From: Pseudomonadota bacterium
GTDB taxonomy: Bacteria; Myxococcota_A; UBA796; GCA-2862545
Direction: 5' to 3'
DNA: 47,874 nt
Assembly (NCBI GenBank): GCA_005776945.1
Contig: SXOB01000004.1
Location: 1-47,874 of the forward strand
Shown here: piece by piece, positions 26,924 to 35,452 of the stretch
Layout of the letters: each line of letters opens with the position of its first letter
How positions within the stretch are numbered: position 1 is the stretch's first letter
Notes under the pieces: generated by a model
What the model was told of the DNA's origin: nothing
What the model saw: the letters and a program-made list of their open reading frames with translations, nothing else
Database searches by the model: none
Made by a program: the position numbers and the translations under genes

Positions 26924-29284
26924 GTGCACATCCTCTTCACCCTCGCGCTTGTGGGCTGCGGCGACTCGCCGTCTGGAACCAGCGATTCCATCGACGACCC
27001 CATCCCGGGCCCAAGCGACGACCCGACCGATCCTCCTGGTCCGGATCCGACCGACACACCCAGCCCTACGGACTCCCCGCCCCCGAGCGGCGAAGATTGC
27101 CTACTGACGTTCGCAATCGACGTCGCTCCGCCGGTCCTGGTCGCCGACAACGGGCCCCTTGGCGCCGATCGGATGCCTTGGGCCCTGCCGATATTCATCG
27201 ACGCAAACCAGCCCGTGGAACTCAGCGTTCCGGCCCCGTTCGAGGTCTTCGATACGGCCGGCGAACTCGTCGACCGCGCCGACCCCGGCACGGAGCTGTT
27301 CATCCGCGCCACCGCCCCGGGAGCCGGCAGCGTGTCGGCCTCAATCGATGGCTGTCCGGGAGAGGTGACGGTCGACGTTTCCGCCATCCCGGCCCAGCGT
27401 TTTGGCGCGCGCCTCGGCGTTGCCGATGCGTTCGTCGAGACCGTCTCTCTGACCAACACCGGCGAAGCGGTCGGTCTGCACCTCGACCCCAGCCGATTTG
27501 CCCACCGGACGGGCGAGACCTTCACGGCTTGGGTCATCCCCCACCGGACCGCAGAAGGCTGGACAACGGATCCCAATTTTGCTGCCCTCGAGGCCGTGTC
27601 CTCCGTCGAAGGCACCGTGGGCGACGGCCTCGTCTCCGCGCCGCTCACCTTGTGGGCGTCGCCAGAAACCGATGGCGACCTCGCGACCGCCTACGATATT
27701 CTCATCGACTTCGATGGCGACCGAACGCTCGACCCCGGCGATGTCCTGCAAGGCGGCGATGTGCCGGCCCTCACCGTCCTTGGGGACTTGCTCGCGCCCG
27801 GCCCCCACGACGTGTCGAGCGACGATTGGACGGCGTCCTACTGGATAACCCAGCGCGTCTACTGGCCGACCGACATCGACACGATGGATGCCCGCCCGCT
27901 CTTCGTGATTTCGCACGGGAACGGGCACGACTACGACTGGTACGACTACCTCGGCAATCACCTGGCGAGCTGGGGCTACATCGTGATGTCCCACCGCAAC
28001 GACACGGTGCCTGGGACCGAAACCGCCGCTGTCACGACCGGAAACAACACGGAAGCCCTGCTCGCAGACCCCAGTCCGGTCGGCGGCGGCGTGCTCGTCG
28101 ACAAGATCGACGGCGACCGCATCGCCTGGGTCGGCCACAGCCGTGGTGGCGAAGGGGTGGTCATCGCCTACGACGCTTTGGCCGACGGCATCGTGGCACC
28201 GCCCTCGTATACGGCGGACGACATCCGCTTTGTCGGCAGCATCGCGCCCGTCATTTTCCAAGACCCGCTCGACCAATCCAACCCGCACGATGTGCCCTAC
28301 TACAACATCTCTGGCAGCATGGACGGCGACGTCACCGGCGGCGTCGCCTTCGGCGACGATGTGCAGTACTACCGGATCTTCACGAATGCGACCGGCGAGC
28401 GGCTCGTCACCTACGTCCACGGCGCCGACCACAACGACTTCAACTGCTGCGGCTTCGAAGACGCAGATTGGACCGATGGGGCGGCGGAACCGGTCTGCGG
28501 CCGACCCGCTGCGCAGGCCGTCGCGAAGGCCTACTTCCTTGCCCTCGCCGAGACCTACCTCGGCGAACGTCCCGGCCTTCTCGACCTCTTCCGGCGGGAC
28601 CCCGCCATCTTCCGCCCCGACGGTGTCACGCCGGTCCTGGCCGGCCAATTCCGCGACGCAACGTCGGCCAACGTCATCGAGATCGACGACTTCCAGTCCG
28701 AGCCCACGGTTGAACTCTCGTCCTCGGGAGGGGCGGTCACCACGACGGCCGCCGACCTGGTCGAAGACCAACTCGACGACGGCAACAGCGTGTTCAGCTG
28801 GAACGAGTCCGACCCGATGAACGGCATGACTTGGTCGAGCAACGATACGAATGCCGACCGCGGCATCGTGTTCACGTTCGACGAAGGCGTCCCCGTCACG
28901 ATGACGTGGGAACTCATCGACGGCGACGTCTCCGGAATGCGGGCCCTGTCGATGCGGGTCGCTCAGGGCACGCGGCACCCCAACACGCAGGAGTTGGGGG
29001 GGCCGCTGTCATTCGCAGTGGTCCTCGTCGACAGCGACGGCAGCGAGGTTCTCGTCGACACGACCCCCATCGCTGGGGCCCCACACCCCTTCCCTCGCTT
29101 CGGCGACGGTTCGGGACAGGGATGGGCGAACGAGTTTCAAACGTTCTCCATTCCCCTGGAGGCGTTCAGCTTTGGTCACCCCGAACTTGATCTCAGCCAG
29201 CTGACGACGCTCCGCCTGGAGTTCGGCATCGTTGGCAGCGTGCAGGGCCGCGTGGCGCTGGACGACCTCTTCTTCACCTTCTGA
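26924..29284 (+). CDS. Alpha/beta-hydrolase lipoprotein (lipase/chlorophyllase-like)
   Basis: A 786-residue exported protein. The N-terminus MHILFTLALVGC is an 11-residue lipoprotein-type signal with no basic residue. Residues ~13-50 are an Asp/Pro/Ser linker. Residues ~55-290 are beta-rich and not recognised. The alpha/beta-hydrolase core (~310-560) has an oxyanion-region HGNGHD, the nucleophile elbow GHSRGG (S406) and a likely catalytic His in YVHGADHND. The C-terminal ~190 residues look like a carbohydrate-binding beta-sandwich (WELIDGDVSG..., ending ALDDLFF). The core resembles chlorophyllase/PET-hydrolase-like dienelactone-type enzymes; the substrate is unknown. The GTG start follows GGGAGG by 4 nt, and no in-frame start lies just upstream. 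The gene is probably co-transcribed with the small gene 7 nt downstream. Confidence 0.8.
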   Translation: MHILFTLALVGCGDSPSGTSDSIDDPIPGPSDDPTDPPGPDPTDTPSPTDSPPPSGEDCLLTFAIDVAPPVLVADNGPLGADRMPWALPIFIDANQPVELSVPAPFEVFDTAGELVDRADPGTELFIRATAPGAGSVSASIDGCPGEVTVDVSAIPAQRFGARLGVADAFVETVSLTNTGEAVGLHLDPSRFAHRTGETFTAWVIPHRTAEGWTTDPNFAALEAVSSVEGTVGDGLVSAPLTLWASPETDGDLATAYDILIDFDGDRTLDPGDVLQGGDVPALTVLGDLLAPGPHDVSSDDWTASYWITQRVYWPTDIDTMDARPLFVISHGNGHDYDWYDYLGNHLASWGYIVMSHRNDTVPGTETAAVTTGNNTEALLADPSPVGGGVLVDKIDGDRIAWVGHSRGGEGVVIAYDALADGIVAPPSYTADDIRFVGSIAPVIFQDPLDQSNPHDVPYYNISGSMDGDVTGGVAFGDDVQYYRIFTNATGERLVTYVHGADHNDFNCCGFEDADWTDGAAEPVCGRPAAQAVAKAYFLALAETYLGERPGLLDLFRRDPAIFRPDGVTPVLAGQFRDATSANVIEIDDFQSEPTVELSSSGGAVTTTAADLVEDQLDDGNSVFSWNESDPMNGMTWSSNDTNADRGIVFTFDEGVPVTMTWELIDGDVSGMRALSMRVAQGTRHPNTQELGGPLSFAVVLVDSDGSEVLVDTTPIAGAPHPFPRFGDGSGQGWANEFQTFSIPLEAFSFGHPELDLSQLTTLRLEFGIVGSVQGRVALDDLFFTF

Positions 29285-29291
29285 GGCACAC

Positions 29292-29795
29292 ATGACCGCG
29301 TTTCTCATCACGGCCGCCGCCGTGGCGGCCGATCCGACGTTCACGGACCTCGTCTGGGCGCGTCGCTTCACGCTTGAGACCCCTTTCACCTACACGATGC
29401 GGGCGGACCGCCCCGAGATCACCGAAGGGGTGGTCGTGCAGGTCACCCTTTCGCCCGAGACGCCGGCGGAAAGCCAACGGGTCACGCCGTTGTGGATGGC
29501 CGGCGAATGGCCGGCGATGATCCTCGAGCGGTCCGCGACCTGTGCCGTTCTCGTCGTCCCCGATCCGGACGCACTTACCCAGCCCTGGTTCGTGGGACCC
29601 GCCGTTCTCGCGTCGCGCATCGACGGCAATGCCACGCGCGCCGAGCGGGACGCCGCGGCGCAGCGCGGGGTGTCGGGTTTCGACTCCGCGCGCATCGCGG
29701 CTGTCGTGGAGCCCGTCGACGTCGCCGGGGTCGACTTCCGCGATGTCGCTGCCGTGGGCGCAGGTCGCTGCCCTCGGATGTCGCCCGCTCGCTGA
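29292..29795 (+). CDS. Small exported protein, unknown function
   Basis: Not recognised. It has 167 residues with a predicted 13-residue signal (MTAFLITAAAVAA) that again lacks a basic residue. The mature part has a beta-rich N-terminal half with a few aromatic residues (FTDLVWARRFTLETPFTYTM) and a C-terminal half of Asp/Val-rich strands, with two cysteines (C98 region and near the end) that could pair. The ATG lies 7 nt after the hydrolase stop behind GAGG, so it is likely translated from the same message. It could be an accessory or chaperone for that lipoprotein, but nothing in the sequence proves this. Confidence 0.6.
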   Translation: MTAFLITAAAVAADPTFTDLVWARRFTLETPFTYTMRADRPEITEGVVVQVTLSPETPAESQRVTPLWMAGEWPAMILERSATCAVLVVPDPDALTQPWFVGPAVLASRIDGNATRAERDAAAQRGVSGFDSARIAAVVEPVDVAGVDFRDVAAVGAGRCPRMSPAR

Positions 29796-29837
29796 ACGGG
29801 CCTCCGCCAGAGGTTAGCCGCGGCTGCGGGAGCGAAT

Positions 29838-30365
29838 ATGGACATTCGAAGCGAGGCGCGCATCGCGCACCCCCAGCGGGCCGTGTTCGAGGCCTACCGG
29901 GACCACTTGCCCGAAGCAGCGCGCTTCATCCCCGACGTCCGCGAAATCGTCGTCCGCAAACGCGAGGAAAGCAACGGTCGCGTCAGTTTGCACAACGAAT
30001 GGGCGAGCGACCGTGAGATCCCGTCGGTCGCGTCGGCGTTCCTCAAGCCCGAACACCTCCGGTGGGACGATTTCGCGGTCTGGACCGACGCCGACAGCGC
30101 GGGCGACTGGCAGATCAAGACGCGCGTCTTCACCGACCGCGTCACATGCAGGGGGCGGACAGCGATACTTGCCGACGGTCCCAAGGCCTGCCGGGTCGTG
30201 CTGACCGGGCAACTGCGCATCGAGATCACGGAGCTCCCCGGTGTCCCCTCCTTCCTGGCCAAACGGCTGGGGCCCCAAGTGGAGAAGTTCATCGTCACCT
30301 TGATCACACCGAACCTGGAGTCGACGAACCGGGGCATCGCGGCCTGGCTGGACAGCCGAGGATGA
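29838..30365 (+). CDS. SRPBCC/START-fold protein
   Basis: A 175-residue cytoplasmic protein with the SRPBCC (polyketide cyclase/START-like) pattern: an initial strand with MDIRSEARIAHP, an early helix (AVFEAYRDHLPEA), central strands with a conserved-looking TDADSAGDWQIKTRVF, and a long C-terminal helix (FLAKRLGPQVEKFIVTLI). The fold encloses a hydrophobic cavity that binds lipids or small ligands in relatives. The ATG follows GGGAG by about 5 nt. It is the first gene of a coupled set: its stop overlaps the next start (ATGA). A GTTAGCCG box 17 nt upstream of the ATG may be a promoter element. Confidence 0.7.
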   Translation: MDIRSEARIAHPQRAVFEAYRDHLPEAARFIPDVREIVVRKREESNGRVSLHNEWASDREIPSVASAFLKPEHLRWDDFAVWTDADSAGDWQIKTRVFTDRVTCRGRTAILADGPKACRVVLTGQLRIEITELPGVPSFLAKRLGPQVEKFIVTLITPNLESTNRGIAAWLDSRG

Positions 30366-30928
30366 AGCCGCGAGCGGCCAGCGTCACGGAGGCCGGCGAC
30401 GACGACGGTTGGCGACCGTCGCCAGGCTGGTTTGCCGAGATCGACAACCGCGGCGAGACGCGCCTCGTCGTGTCGGTCCCTCCCGACCAGTTGGTTGCCG
30501 TCCATCGCGCCCTCTGGACCGCGATGGAGGCCCCTCACGGCGTGTTGTGGCGCCAGTTCGTGGATCGGGCGAACCCACGCCCCGAAGGGGCGAAGCCGAT
30601 CGACCACCTCGCCATGGAGGTACCATCGGACCGCCTCGCGGCCGGCATCGAGGCCGCCACCGACGTCATTTATGAGGACGCCCGCGCCGAACTGTGGATT
30701 CGTGGCCGCCACGGCGACCAGGTCGTGCTCGACGCCGACGGCCTGGTCTACGCTTACCCCGACGACATCGCCTTTCGGGACGTCCTGGATCGTCTCGGAC
30801 TGCCTGAAGGCGACATCCCCACGCTCGCCCAGCGCGACTACGTCAAGCACTGGTATCATGCCGAACATGATGCCAAGGAGGCTGCCCTTTTGAATGCGCT
30901 CGGCCTGACCCGCATGGCGGCACGTTGA
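30362..30928 (+). CDS. Uncharacterised soluble protein in SRPBCC-TPM-Tim44 operon
   Basis: Not recognised. It has 188 residues, with no signal or membrane segment. The start ATG overlaps the SRPBCC stop (ATGA), and its own stop overlaps the TPM gene start (TTGA). It is alternately charged, with features such as WFAEIDNRGETRLVVSV, WRQFVDRANPRPEG, a helix-strand region, and an aromatic/His segment near the C-terminus (RDYVKHWYHAEHDAKE). The position between a lipid-binding-type fold and membrane proteins suggests it works with them, possibly as a cytoplasmic partner, but this is inference only. Confidence 0.7.
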   Translation: MKPRAASVTEAGDDDGWRPSPGWFAEIDNRGETRLVVSVPPDQLVAVHRALWTAMEAPHGVLWRQFVDRANPRPEGAKPIDHLAMEVPSDRLAAGIEAATDVIYEDARAELWIRGRHGDQVVLDADGLVYAYPDDIAFRDVLDRLGLPEGDIPTLAQRDYVKHWYHAEHDAKEAALLNALGLTRMAAR

Positions 30929-31530
30929 GCGCCTGGGCCGGCGATGCCGTCGACCGTGTGACTCGCGCAGTCGCCGATGCGGAATCGCGCACGTCCGCTG
31001 AATTCGTCGTCGTCGTCGCGCCTCGTTCCGGTACCTACACGGACGTCGCCTGGCGCGTGGCCGCGGGCGTCGCCGCCGCCCAGTGGTTGCTCGCCGTCCT
31101 CGCCCCGTTCGACGTGCACCCCGTTGCGCTTGGCCTCGAGCTGGCCATCAGTTGGCCGATCTCGCTGTGGCTGGGCGGCTCCGCCTTCTGCGCGCGTTGG
31201 CTGACGACCACCAAGCGCCGCGCCCGCCAGGTCGAAGACGCCGCCCTCCGCGCGTTCATGACGGAAGTCGTCCACGGTACGGCTGGGCGGAATGGCGTGT
31301 TGATCTACGTCAGCGTCGCCGAGGGACGCGCCACCTGGGTGGCGGACCTCGGCATCTATGGCCGCGTGGCCCCCGGCACGTTGGCCGACGTGTCCCCGCG
31401 GCTGGCCCAAGGGTCCGCCGACGCCGTCGTGGCGGCGATCAGCGACCTTGGTGAGCGACTCGCCGTCGCGTTCCCAAGGTTGGCGGGAGACGCCAACGAG
31501 TTGTCCGACGCGCCTCGGGTGCACACATGA
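30925..31530 (+). CDS. TPM-domain membrane protein
   Basis: A 201-residue protein of the TPM (YgcG/Psb32) type. The TPM fold is split by two membrane helices: residues ~10-35 carry AVADAESRTSAEFVVVV, residues ~40-90 are hydrophobic, and ~95-200 continue with ALRAFMTEVVHGTAGRNGVLIYVSV, WVADLGIYGRV and a final helix. TPM domains are linked to envelope and photosystem maintenance and occur beside LemA or Tim44-like proteins; a biochemical activity is not settled. Here the usual Gly-rich tail is missing from this protein but present in the next one. The TTG start overlaps the previous stop (TTGA), and the stop overlaps the next ATG. Confidence 0.75.
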   Translation: MSAWAGDAVDRVTRAVADAESRTSAEFVVVVAPRSGTYTDVAWRVAAGVAAAQWLLAVLAPFDVHPVALGLELAISWPISLWLGGSAFCARWLTTTKRRARQVEDAALRAFMTEVVHGTAGRNGVLIYVSVAEGRATWVADLGIYGRVAPGTLADVSPRLAQGSADAVVAAISDLGERLAVAFPRLAGDANELSDAPRVHT

Positions 31531-33020
31531 GGCGCTCTTGGGTGGTCGCGATTGCGCTGCTTGGGCTCGTCGCGGTCGACGCCGAAGCACGCCTCGGCGG
31601 TGGTGAGAACTACGGCGGCGGCGGCGGCGGCGGTGGTGGCTTCGGCGACGGCGGCGGCGGCGGGCTGAGCTTCGGCGGCGGATCGTCTGGCGGCGGCGAC
31701 GGCATTGACCTCGTCTTGCTCATCCGGCTCATCATCGCGTGGCCCGAAGTCGGCATCCCCGTGGCCATCGTGCTGATGATTCTCGCCAGCATGAAGGTTC
31801 GCAGCGAGTCCAAAGGCTTCCAAGTGCACGGGACGACGCCGCGCCGCGAGGAACGGAAGCGCCGGCCCGTTGGCCTCGCAGCCGTCGCCGAACGCGACGC
31901 CGCCTTCTCGCGTCCCGCCTTCCTTGCGTTCGTGTCCCTCGTCCTCCGCCGCTCGTTGGAGTTCGTGCCGAAGGACCAGGCGGACATTCTGGCCCCCTAC
32001 CTGGCGCCGGCAGCGGCCGAAGCCCTCCGCAAGCATCTGACCGACGGCGTTCCTGATCGCGTCGTCATCGGCGCTACGGAGGTCCTGAAGGTCGTCGAAC
32101 GGCAGGGACGGTTCCGCGTGGACATCCGCTTCGTCGCCTCGATGGAACTTGGCCACCGGCCCTGGCTCGTACGCACGACCCTACGTTTCGAGCGAGACGC
32201 GGCGGCGCTCAGCGCCGACCCCGAGGTCGTCTCCCGGTTGGGATGTCCGTCCTGTGGAAGCGCAGCGGATTGCGACCGCCAAGGGCGCTGCCGCGCCTGC
32301 GGCCAGCCCGTCAACGACGGCAAGCGCACGTGGCTGTGCACCGAGATTGTCGGCTGGGACCGCGAAGTCGCCCCGGGTCCCGACCTACGAGCGCACCACG
32401 GCGGCGTCGAGCCGAGTGTCCATGCGCCGACGGTCCGGAGCCCGGACCTCGATCGCGACCTCCGGGCGCTCGCCGGCCGCCATGGCGGCTTCGACAAACG
32501 TGCCTTTGAGGCACGTGCGCGGGAACTGTTCATGATGCTTCAGCAGGCCTGGTCCGATGACCGCATGGACGACGTCCGCGCCTGGGTCATCGACGACCTG
32601 TGGCAGCAATTCAGGTTCTACGCAGATCCCTACAGAAGAGACGGCTTGCGAAACGTCCTCGAGAATATCGAGTTGACCAAGCTCGAAATCACCGACGCAT
32701 CCACGGACGCCTGGTACGAGTCCGTCTCGCTCCGCCTGACTGCAAGCATGATCGACACGGTTCGCGACCGCGCCGGCAACGTGGTCGCGGGCGACGCCAA
32801 GACGCCACGACGCTTCTCGGAGGTTTGGACCTTCCTTCGCAGCCCCGACGCCAAGGGCGGTACGGACCTGCACCACTGCCCGTCGTGCGCCGCCCCCCTC
32901 GACAAGGTCAACGCGGCGGGCGTGTGCGGCCACTGCGAAAGCCGCATCGCCACCGGCCGATTCGACTGGGTGCTGGCGCGCATCGAGCAAGCCAACGCCG
33001 TGGCCGAGGCCCAGACCTGA
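31527..33020 (+). CDS. Tim44-like membrane protein with two zinc ribbons
   Basis: A 497-residue membrane protein. It has a signal or first helix (MRRSWVVAIALLGLVAV), a poly-Gly segment (~25-57), one membrane helix (~60-90), then a cytoplasmic region. Two Tim44-like alpha/beta lobes are suggested: ~125-235 (FLAFVSLVLRRSLEFV... VDIRFVASMELG) and ~310-440 (FEARARELFMMLQQAWSDDRMDDVRAWVIDDLWQQF... plus paired strands). Zinc-ribbon-like CxxC pairs lie between the lobes (CPSCGS...CRACGQ) and after the second (CPSCAA...CGHCES). Bacterial Tim44-like proteins of this form are membrane-associated, lipid-binding-type folds of unknown role. The ATG overlaps the TPM stop (ATGA); this is the last gene of the unit and ends 8 nt from a convergent gene. 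Confidence 0.78.
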   Translation: MRRSWVVAIALLGLVAVDAEARLGGGENYGGGGGGGGGFGDGGGGGLSFGGGSSGGGDGIDLVLLIRLIIAWPEVGIPVAIVLMILASMKVRSESKGFQVHGTTPRREERKRRPVGLAAVAERDAAFSRPAFLAFVSLVLRRSLEFVPKDQADILAPYLAPAAAEALRKHLTDGVPDRVVIGATEVLKVVERQGRFRVDIRFVASMELGHRPWLVRTTLRFERDAAALSADPEVVSRLGCPSCGSAADCDRQGRCRACGQPVNDGKRTWLCTEIVGWDREVAPGPDLRAHHGGVEPSVHAPTVRSPDLDRDLRALAGRHGGFDKRAFEARARELFMMLQQAWSDDRMDDVRAWVIDDLWQQFRFYADPYRRDGLRNVLENIELTKLEITDASTDAWYESVSLRLTASMIDTVRDRAGNVVAGDAKTPRRFSEVWTFLRSPDAKGGTDLHHCPSCAAPLDKVNAAGVCGHCESRIATGRFDWVLARIEQANAVAEAQT

Positions 33021-33028
33021 CCGGCCCC

Positions 33029-34573
33029 TCAGCGCTCCTCACGCTGACGGACCACCGTGACCACCCGGTCGCCGATCAATTCGGTGGTCTGCCACTGTGA
33101 ACCATCCGGCCAGCGCACTTCCAACGCGTCGACCGTGTGCCGCGTTCCCAACCCGAACTGGACTTCGGCGGGAGAGCTGCCGAACATGCCCGTCCCGCCA
33201 GCCCGAATCCAGCCCGTCTGAACCTCACCGTCCACGGTCACGCGAACCTCGGCGCCGACGCCTTGGGGGGTCCCGAGTTCGTCTTCCAGTCGCACCGTGA
33301 TCCAGCCATTCGTCGAGCACCGTCCTCGCCAGCTGCTCCAGTCACCGTCAAGCTCAGCCAAGACGAGGTCCGGCCAACCGTTGTTGTCGATGTCGGCCGT
33401 CTGCAAGCCCCTACCAGCGCCGCGGCTGGAGAAGCCCTCAGCGGCGACAAATCCGTCGGGCCCTTGCAGGAACAGGCCGTCGTCCTGGTCCTCCGGGACG
33501 TCGTAGGCATCCCAGCCGCCAAATGCGCTCGCGACGTCGAGGTCGCGGTCGAGATCGAGATCGACGAGTTGGGCACCCCAGCCGACGATCTGGTTTCTTG
33601 CACCCACGTCCGGTGCGAGGCCCATCCCTGCTGTGTGATCCACGTAGACGACCCCATCGGGCACGTCGCGCGCAAGAAGTAGGGACACGGCCATCATGCT
33701 GGACTCAAAGACGTCGAGGCCGCCGTCGCCGTCGACGTCTCCGAGCCCGACCCCCATGCCGTTGAAGCCTGCGTGGAACCCGCTCGACCCCGCGACCTCG
33801 AAGCGGTCGCCGCGGTTCATCAAGAGAACGGACGGCTGCAGGTCGGCGCGGTCCCCAACGCTGAAGAGGTCAGGCAGACCGTCCCCGTCCACGTCGTGGA
33901 GCGCGACACCGAACACCCAGGCCCCAAGGACCTCGGCGGGCATCCACGCCTTGGCGTCGACGAGCTCGCCGCCCTCGTTCAAGAACAAATGCACGCCGCC
34001 GCCGTGGGCGTCGAGCGCGTCATGCGAGTCGCCCCAGCCCCCTGTGACGAGGTCGAGGTCGTGGTCCCCGTCGACGTCGCCCCAAGCGGCCGTGAGGGTC
34101 GCGCCCGTCAACGCTGCGAGGTCTGCGCTCGTCGCGTCGGAAAACCACCCACCCTCGTTTCGGAGCAACAAGTCCCCTCGTCCACCCCTCGCCACGAACA
34201 GGTCGAGGTCGCCGTCGCCGTCCACGTCCGCCGCGGCACCGCCGGCGACGCCGCTCAGGTCGAGGCCCGCCGTGGCGCCGGGGTCCGGATGGAAGGCGCC
34301 GGAGCCGTCACCCCAACGGAGGCCTGGCTCCGTTCCTCCGCTGAACAAATCCACGTGGCCGTCGTTGTCGAAGTCAGCGAGCACCGGAGCACCCGCCGAG
34401 ATGTCCCAAGAGTCCGAAGGCGCCATGGCGATGGGGTCCACGTCAAACCAGGCGTCCTCGCGCGCCCCTGGATCGTCGCAAGTCGCCCGCGGACCCAGCT
34501 TCATCGTCACATCGGCGGGCCGCGCCTCGGGCACGGCTCCCTGGCAGGCAACGATGAGGGCCACGCCGAACAT
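33029..34573 (-). CDS. FG-GAP/VCBS beta-propeller lipoprotein with ASPIC/UnbV domain
   Basis: A surface lipoprotein of about 514 residues. Repeated DxDxDGxxDLF blades (for example DVDGDGDLDLFV, DVDGDHDLDLVT, DVDGDGLPDLFS) form an FG-GAP/VCBS beta-propeller with calcium-binding loops. The C-terminal ~90 residues (NGWITVRLEDE... LEVRWPDGSQ) are an ASPIC/UnbV domain. The start is probably the ATG at 34573 (MFGVALIVA before Cys), with a GGGGGA ribosome site 7 nt upstream; a TTG at 34579 adds MR. The longer frame from 34606 would include a promoter-like CCTACCCT (34593-34604) inside the gene. Role inferred: calcium-stabilised surface or adhesion protein. The gene lies 45 nt downstream of the TIGR02757 gene on the same strand and ends the minus-strand run. 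Confidence 0.82.
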   Translation of the reverse strand: MFGVALIVACQGAVPEARPADVTMKLGPRATCDDPGAREDAWFDVDPIAMAPSDSWDISAGAPVLADFDNDGHVDLFSGGTEPGLRWGDGSGAFHPDPGATAGLDLSGVAGGAAADVDGDGDLDLFVARGGRGDLLLRNEGGWFSDATSADLAALTGATLTAAWGDVDGDHDLDLVTGGWGDSHDALDAHGGGVHLFLNEGGELVDAKAWMPAEVLGAWVFGVALHDVDGDGLPDLFSVGDRADLQPSVLLMNRGDRFEVAGSSGFHAGFNGMGVGLGDVDGDGGLDVFESSMMAVSLLLARDVPDGVVYVDHTAGMGLAPDVGARNQIVGWGAQLVDLDLDRDLDVASAFGGWDAYDVPEDQDDGLFLQGPDGFVAAEGFSSRGAGRGLQTADIDNNGWPDLVLAELDGDWSSWRGRCSTNGWITVRLEDELGTPQGVGAEVRVTVDGEVQTGWIRAGGTGMFGSSPAEVQFGLGTRHTVDALEVRWPDGSQWQTTELIGDRVVTVVRQREER

Positions 34574-34618
34574 CCGCAAATCCCCCGTCCCTCCAGGGTA
34601 GGGCACGGGCCCGTCAAG

Positions 34619-35452
34619 TCAACGAATCCGAAGGGGCGCCTGACACACGGCGTCTAACGGACACAATTCGCACGTCGGTCGGTGTCGGTACCCTCGGCAA
34701 GCGCCAGAGATGCCAAGGTGGGCGAGCGCGAAGTCGAAGCGGACGGGGTCCATCTCGTCGAAAGTTGCCAGCCCTGCAGTGACCTCGAGGGCCGCCTTCC
34801 AGTCCGTGGTCGCTCGCGTGAGCAGCCCGACGAAGCGCGAAATGCGCGCGACGTGCGTGTCCAGCGGAATGACGAGTTGGTCGGGACGGAGGTGGTTCCA
34901 GACGCCGAGATCGACGCCATCATCCGTTCGGACCATCCAGCGCGCAAACATCGCCAACCGCTTGCAGGCCGACCCGCGCCGAGGGTCGGACACCAGTCGA
35001 TCCAGTTGTGGGGCCGACTCCCCGGCCGCGGACCGCAGGGCGTCCACGAGCGCGCCAAGGGCGCTTGCCAAGTCGGACCCCTGCGCAACGGAACCAAGGC
35101 TGCCATGTCGCCCAACGAGCGTCGCGGCTGCGCGCACGAGCGTCGCCACCTCGGCCCCGCCAATCCAGCGATGGCGCAGCGGGTCCAGGCCCCGGAGCCC
35201 GTTGGAGATGGTCGCAGCGCGCGTCGGACCCCCGGCGGCGTCGAGAACCGCGAACACGCTGCCGAGCGTCTCCTGGAACGCCGCGACGCGGCCGAATGCG
35301 AGCGACGACGCGACAAGTCCGGCGATCTCCCGATCCGAGCCCATGGTGTAGCGGCGAGGCCATTTCACGGGATCGTGGGCCACACGGGCCGGCCGATCGA
35401 CGCCCGACGCGAGGGCGTTCAGGTGTCGGCAAAGGACGTCAGTCGGGCCCAT
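34619..35452 (-). CDS. TIGR02757/DUF2400 family protein with probable Fe-S loop
   Basis: A 277-residue cytoplasmic protein of the TIGR02757 (DUF2400) family. Recognisable features are the N-terminal DPVKWPRRY, AFGRVAAFQETLG, the central NHLRPDQLVIPLDTHVAR segment and a C-terminal cysteine loop C-x8-C-x2-C-x5-C. That spacing is close to the [4Fe-4S] loop of endonuclease III-type HhH proteins, to which the VIPLDTHVAR helix also shows likeness. No catalytic Lys/Asp pair can be assigned, so a DNA-repair role is only an inference. The ATG lies inside the end of the upstream cytochrome gene (14-nt overlap), which ties a cytoplasmic enzyme to an otherwise envelope-directed operon. Confidence 0.82.
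   Translation of the reverse strand: MGPTDVLCRHLNALASGVDRPARVAHDPVKWPRRYTMGSDREIAGLVASSLAFGRVAAFQETLGSVFAVLDAAGGPTRAATISNGLRGLDPLRHRWIGGAEVATLVRAAATLVGRHGSLGSVAQGSDLASALGALVDALRSAAGESAPQLDRLVSDPRRGSACKRLAMFARWMVRTDDGVDLGVWNHLRPDQLVIPLDTHVARISRFVGLLTRATTDWKAALEVTAGLATFDEMDPVRFDFALAHLGISGACRGYRHRPTCELCPLDAVCQAPLRIR

Noticed and set aside
31612..31690. GGC-rich tract as a simple-sequence repeat or recombination site
   Set aside because: It is in frame and encodes the poly-Gly segment common to TPM/Tim44-like membrane proteins.
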